From: CAYOEZ01 sp964402955
Lineage (GTDB): Bacteria > Chloroflexota > DTOL01 > DAOUCN01
Direction: 5' to 3'
DNA length: 64,000 bases
Assembly (NCBI GenBank): GCA_964402955.1
Contig: CAYOEZ010000002.1
Span: forward strand, 10,503 to 74,502
Shown here: in pieces, positions 62,869 through 64,000 of the stretch
Numbering within the stretch: position 1 is the stretch's first letter
Layout: each line of letters begins with the position of its first letter
The notes under the pieces: model-generated
What the model saw: only the letters and a program-made list of their open reading frames with translations
What the model was told of the DNA's origin: nothing
Databases searched by the model: none
Program-made: the position numbers and the translations under genes

Positions 62869-63836
62869 CCACTCTCGACACGTTGTCTTTGATTCGCCCG
62901 CATCTAGCCAACATTCCCGCTCACGAAACGAAGAGCATTATGAGCGAGCTACAGGCTCATCTCGCAGACAAGGCTGCTGCCCTGCAAGCGCAGGGCCATC
63001 CTAATGCCAACAGCGCTGCCAGCGTCGCCTTCGGCGATCCTGAGACGATCGGCGCACAACTGGCCGATATCCACGGCCGGCCCACGCGCCGCCATCTGTT
63101 GCTTGCGGTCCTGCCCTTCATCGTGACTGGCTTTGTGCTGCCCGTGGCTGCCTTTGCCGTCGCCGCCCTCGATGCTCCCAAAGAGCCATTCCCCGGTTAT
63201 GCGCTGAACATCCTGGGCCTGACCGTGCAGCATACCGGAACCTTTGCTGTCCTTGCCTTTCTCGTATTGAGCATCGGCGCTCTCTTGGCCGCAGGCGCCG
63301 TCGTCGGCATGAGGCAGCGCCTTCCCCTCTGGTCCACCACGTGGATTGGCAGCGTCTTGCTGTGCATAATCCTCTTCGTACAGTTATTGTTGGATGAGAC
63401 GCCTGTGACCACCGGCGCTCTGGCCAACCTGATCCTGCTTGCCGCGATCACAGCCACACTCCTTCTTGTTGCCCGCCAGCGCGGCGGGGTGACCGTTGTT
63501 CTTATTCCCTTGAGCTTGTTGTTCCAGGCCCGCATCATCAGCGCCATTGCTCTGGCCGGAGGGCCGCTTGGCATGCCTGCCGTACAGATTCCTCTGGGTG
63601 CGGCCACGGTCATTGTAGCCTGCTTGGCCACGGCCGCCGTCCTGCACCAGCGTTCCGGTTACCTTGCTATCGCCCTCGTCGCTGCCGTGCTTGCTTTGTC
63701 GCCCGACGTCCTCCGGCTCGCCGCCCATGGCCGCGCTGGCATTATCATTCCAGCCCTGTTCTTGGACTATATCATGCCAAGCGTGTTCTTTGTCATCCCC
63801 TACCTGCTGCGCCGCCGCGACCCCGTGACAGGGTGA
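62865..63836 (+). CDS. HAAS/permease-prefix-domain membrane protein
   Basis: The 323-residue product has an N-terminal helical domain (HETKSIMSELQAHLADKAAA, then SVAFGDPETIGAQLADIH), typical of the HAAS/DUF1700-type module found next to PadR regulators. About seven or eight membrane segments follow. The start overlaps the PadR stop. It probably responds to or is controlled with PadR; the ligand is unknown. Confidence 0.75.
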   Translation: MTTLDTLSLIRPHLANIPAHETKSIMSELQAHLADKAAALQAQGHPNANSAASVAFGDPETIGAQLADIHGRPTRRHLLLAVLPFIVTGFVLPVAAFAVAALDAPKEPFPGYALNILGLTVQHTGTFAVLAFLVLSIGALLAAGAVVGMRQRLPLWSTTWIGSVLLCIILFVQLLLDETPVTTGALANLILLAAITATLLLVARQRGGVTVVLIPLSLLFQARIISAIALAGGPLGMPAVQIPLGAATVIVACLATAAVLHQRSGYLAIALVAAVLALSPDVLRLAAHGRAGIIIPALFLDYIMPSVFFVIPYLLRRRDPVTG

Positions 63837-63889
63837 ATGGGTGACAAAGTAAATGGGTGACAAAGTAAATGGTTGACGGAGATCTATAG

Positions 63890-63946
63890 CCCCCCATCTC
63901 CGCGTCTCCGCGTCTTCTCCTCTCCCCCTCCCCCCTTCTCCCCCTC
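63890..63946. repeat. Pyrimidine-rich spacer repeat
   Basis: CGCGTCTCCGCGTCTTCTCC units and C/T runs separate the PadR operon from a gene entering from the right edge. Confidence 0.5.
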
Positions 63947-64000
63947 TCAATACCGCCCGTCCTCATACACCCGCGGCGGTATAGTCATCGCGCTCACCGG
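63947..64000 (-). CDS. C-terminal end of an unidentified gene (partial)
   Basis: The minus strand reads PVSAMTIPPRVYEDGRY and a stop, open to the right edge. By position it would be the gene upstream of the portal, often terminase, but 17 residues cannot decide this. Confidence 0.45.
   Translation of the reverse strand, partial: PVSAMTIPPRVYEDGRY

Overview
The window looks like chromosomal DNA of a Chloroflexota-type bacterium, probably Anaerolineae-like. This is inferred, not proven. The grounds are the moderately high GC, large secreted proteins with Thr/Pro linkers and malectin modules, a LexA gene preceded by GAAC-N4-GTTC boxes, and small interspersed repeats scattered through spacers and even inside genes. 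No rRNA, tRNA or CRISPR array was seen.

Layout. 1-6.1 kb (+): a partial alpha-galactosidase-like enzyme, a YfhO-like membrane protein and a histidine phosphatase. 6.0-11.9 kb (-): an MFS transporter, a divergent NuoN/MrpD-like membrane protein, miaB, a pncC/cinA C-terminal gene and a methyltransferase. 12.0-16.2 kb: a toxin-antitoxin island (HicAB, two PIN pairs, a DUF433-like gene, a DUF2283/DUF4258-like pair) with a stand-alone tubulin-like GTPase. Broken 5' pieces of the methyltransferase gene lie between these genes, one fused to a copy of the alaS 3' end. 16.3-18.9 kb: alaS. 19.1-21.8 kb (+): a PP-loop ATPase and a TPR protein. 21.9-34.3 kb (-): a long same-strand run with a cupin, an S53-like subtilase, a phosphomutase-superfamily enzyme, surE, gyrA with a long basic tail, a HEPN gene with a decapitated MNT partner, a WG-repeat lipoprotein, a DUF5615/DUF433 pair and a J-domain/Ig-like fusion. 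34.4-37.8 kb (+): lexA under its own boxes, then a Cys-rich protein, an FtsK-like ATPase and two small genes.

38.0-52.8 kb (-) holds very large exported proteins: a five-malectin protein, then a two-gene cassette present twice. The first gene of the cassette has a glycosidase-like module, a Thr/Pro linker and a coiled-coil tail. The second has a CBM9-like module, malectin and a helical tail. One copy of the second gene is a pseudogene. This set is the best candidate for an undescribed system, perhaps a cell-surface or secreted carbohydrate-handling assembly.

53.1-64 kb (-) is a phage-type structural module: OB-fold baseplate-like protein, holin-like protein, tail protein, head-tail adaptor, protease-capsid fusion, portal and the end of another gene. 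It is split by forward-strand genes (an MFS transporter and a PadR regulator with its membrane partner). The capsid promoter carries the same GAAC-N4-GTTC box as lexA, so SOS control is predicted. Interspersed repeats are inserted in frame into miaB, the capsid gene and the portal gene.
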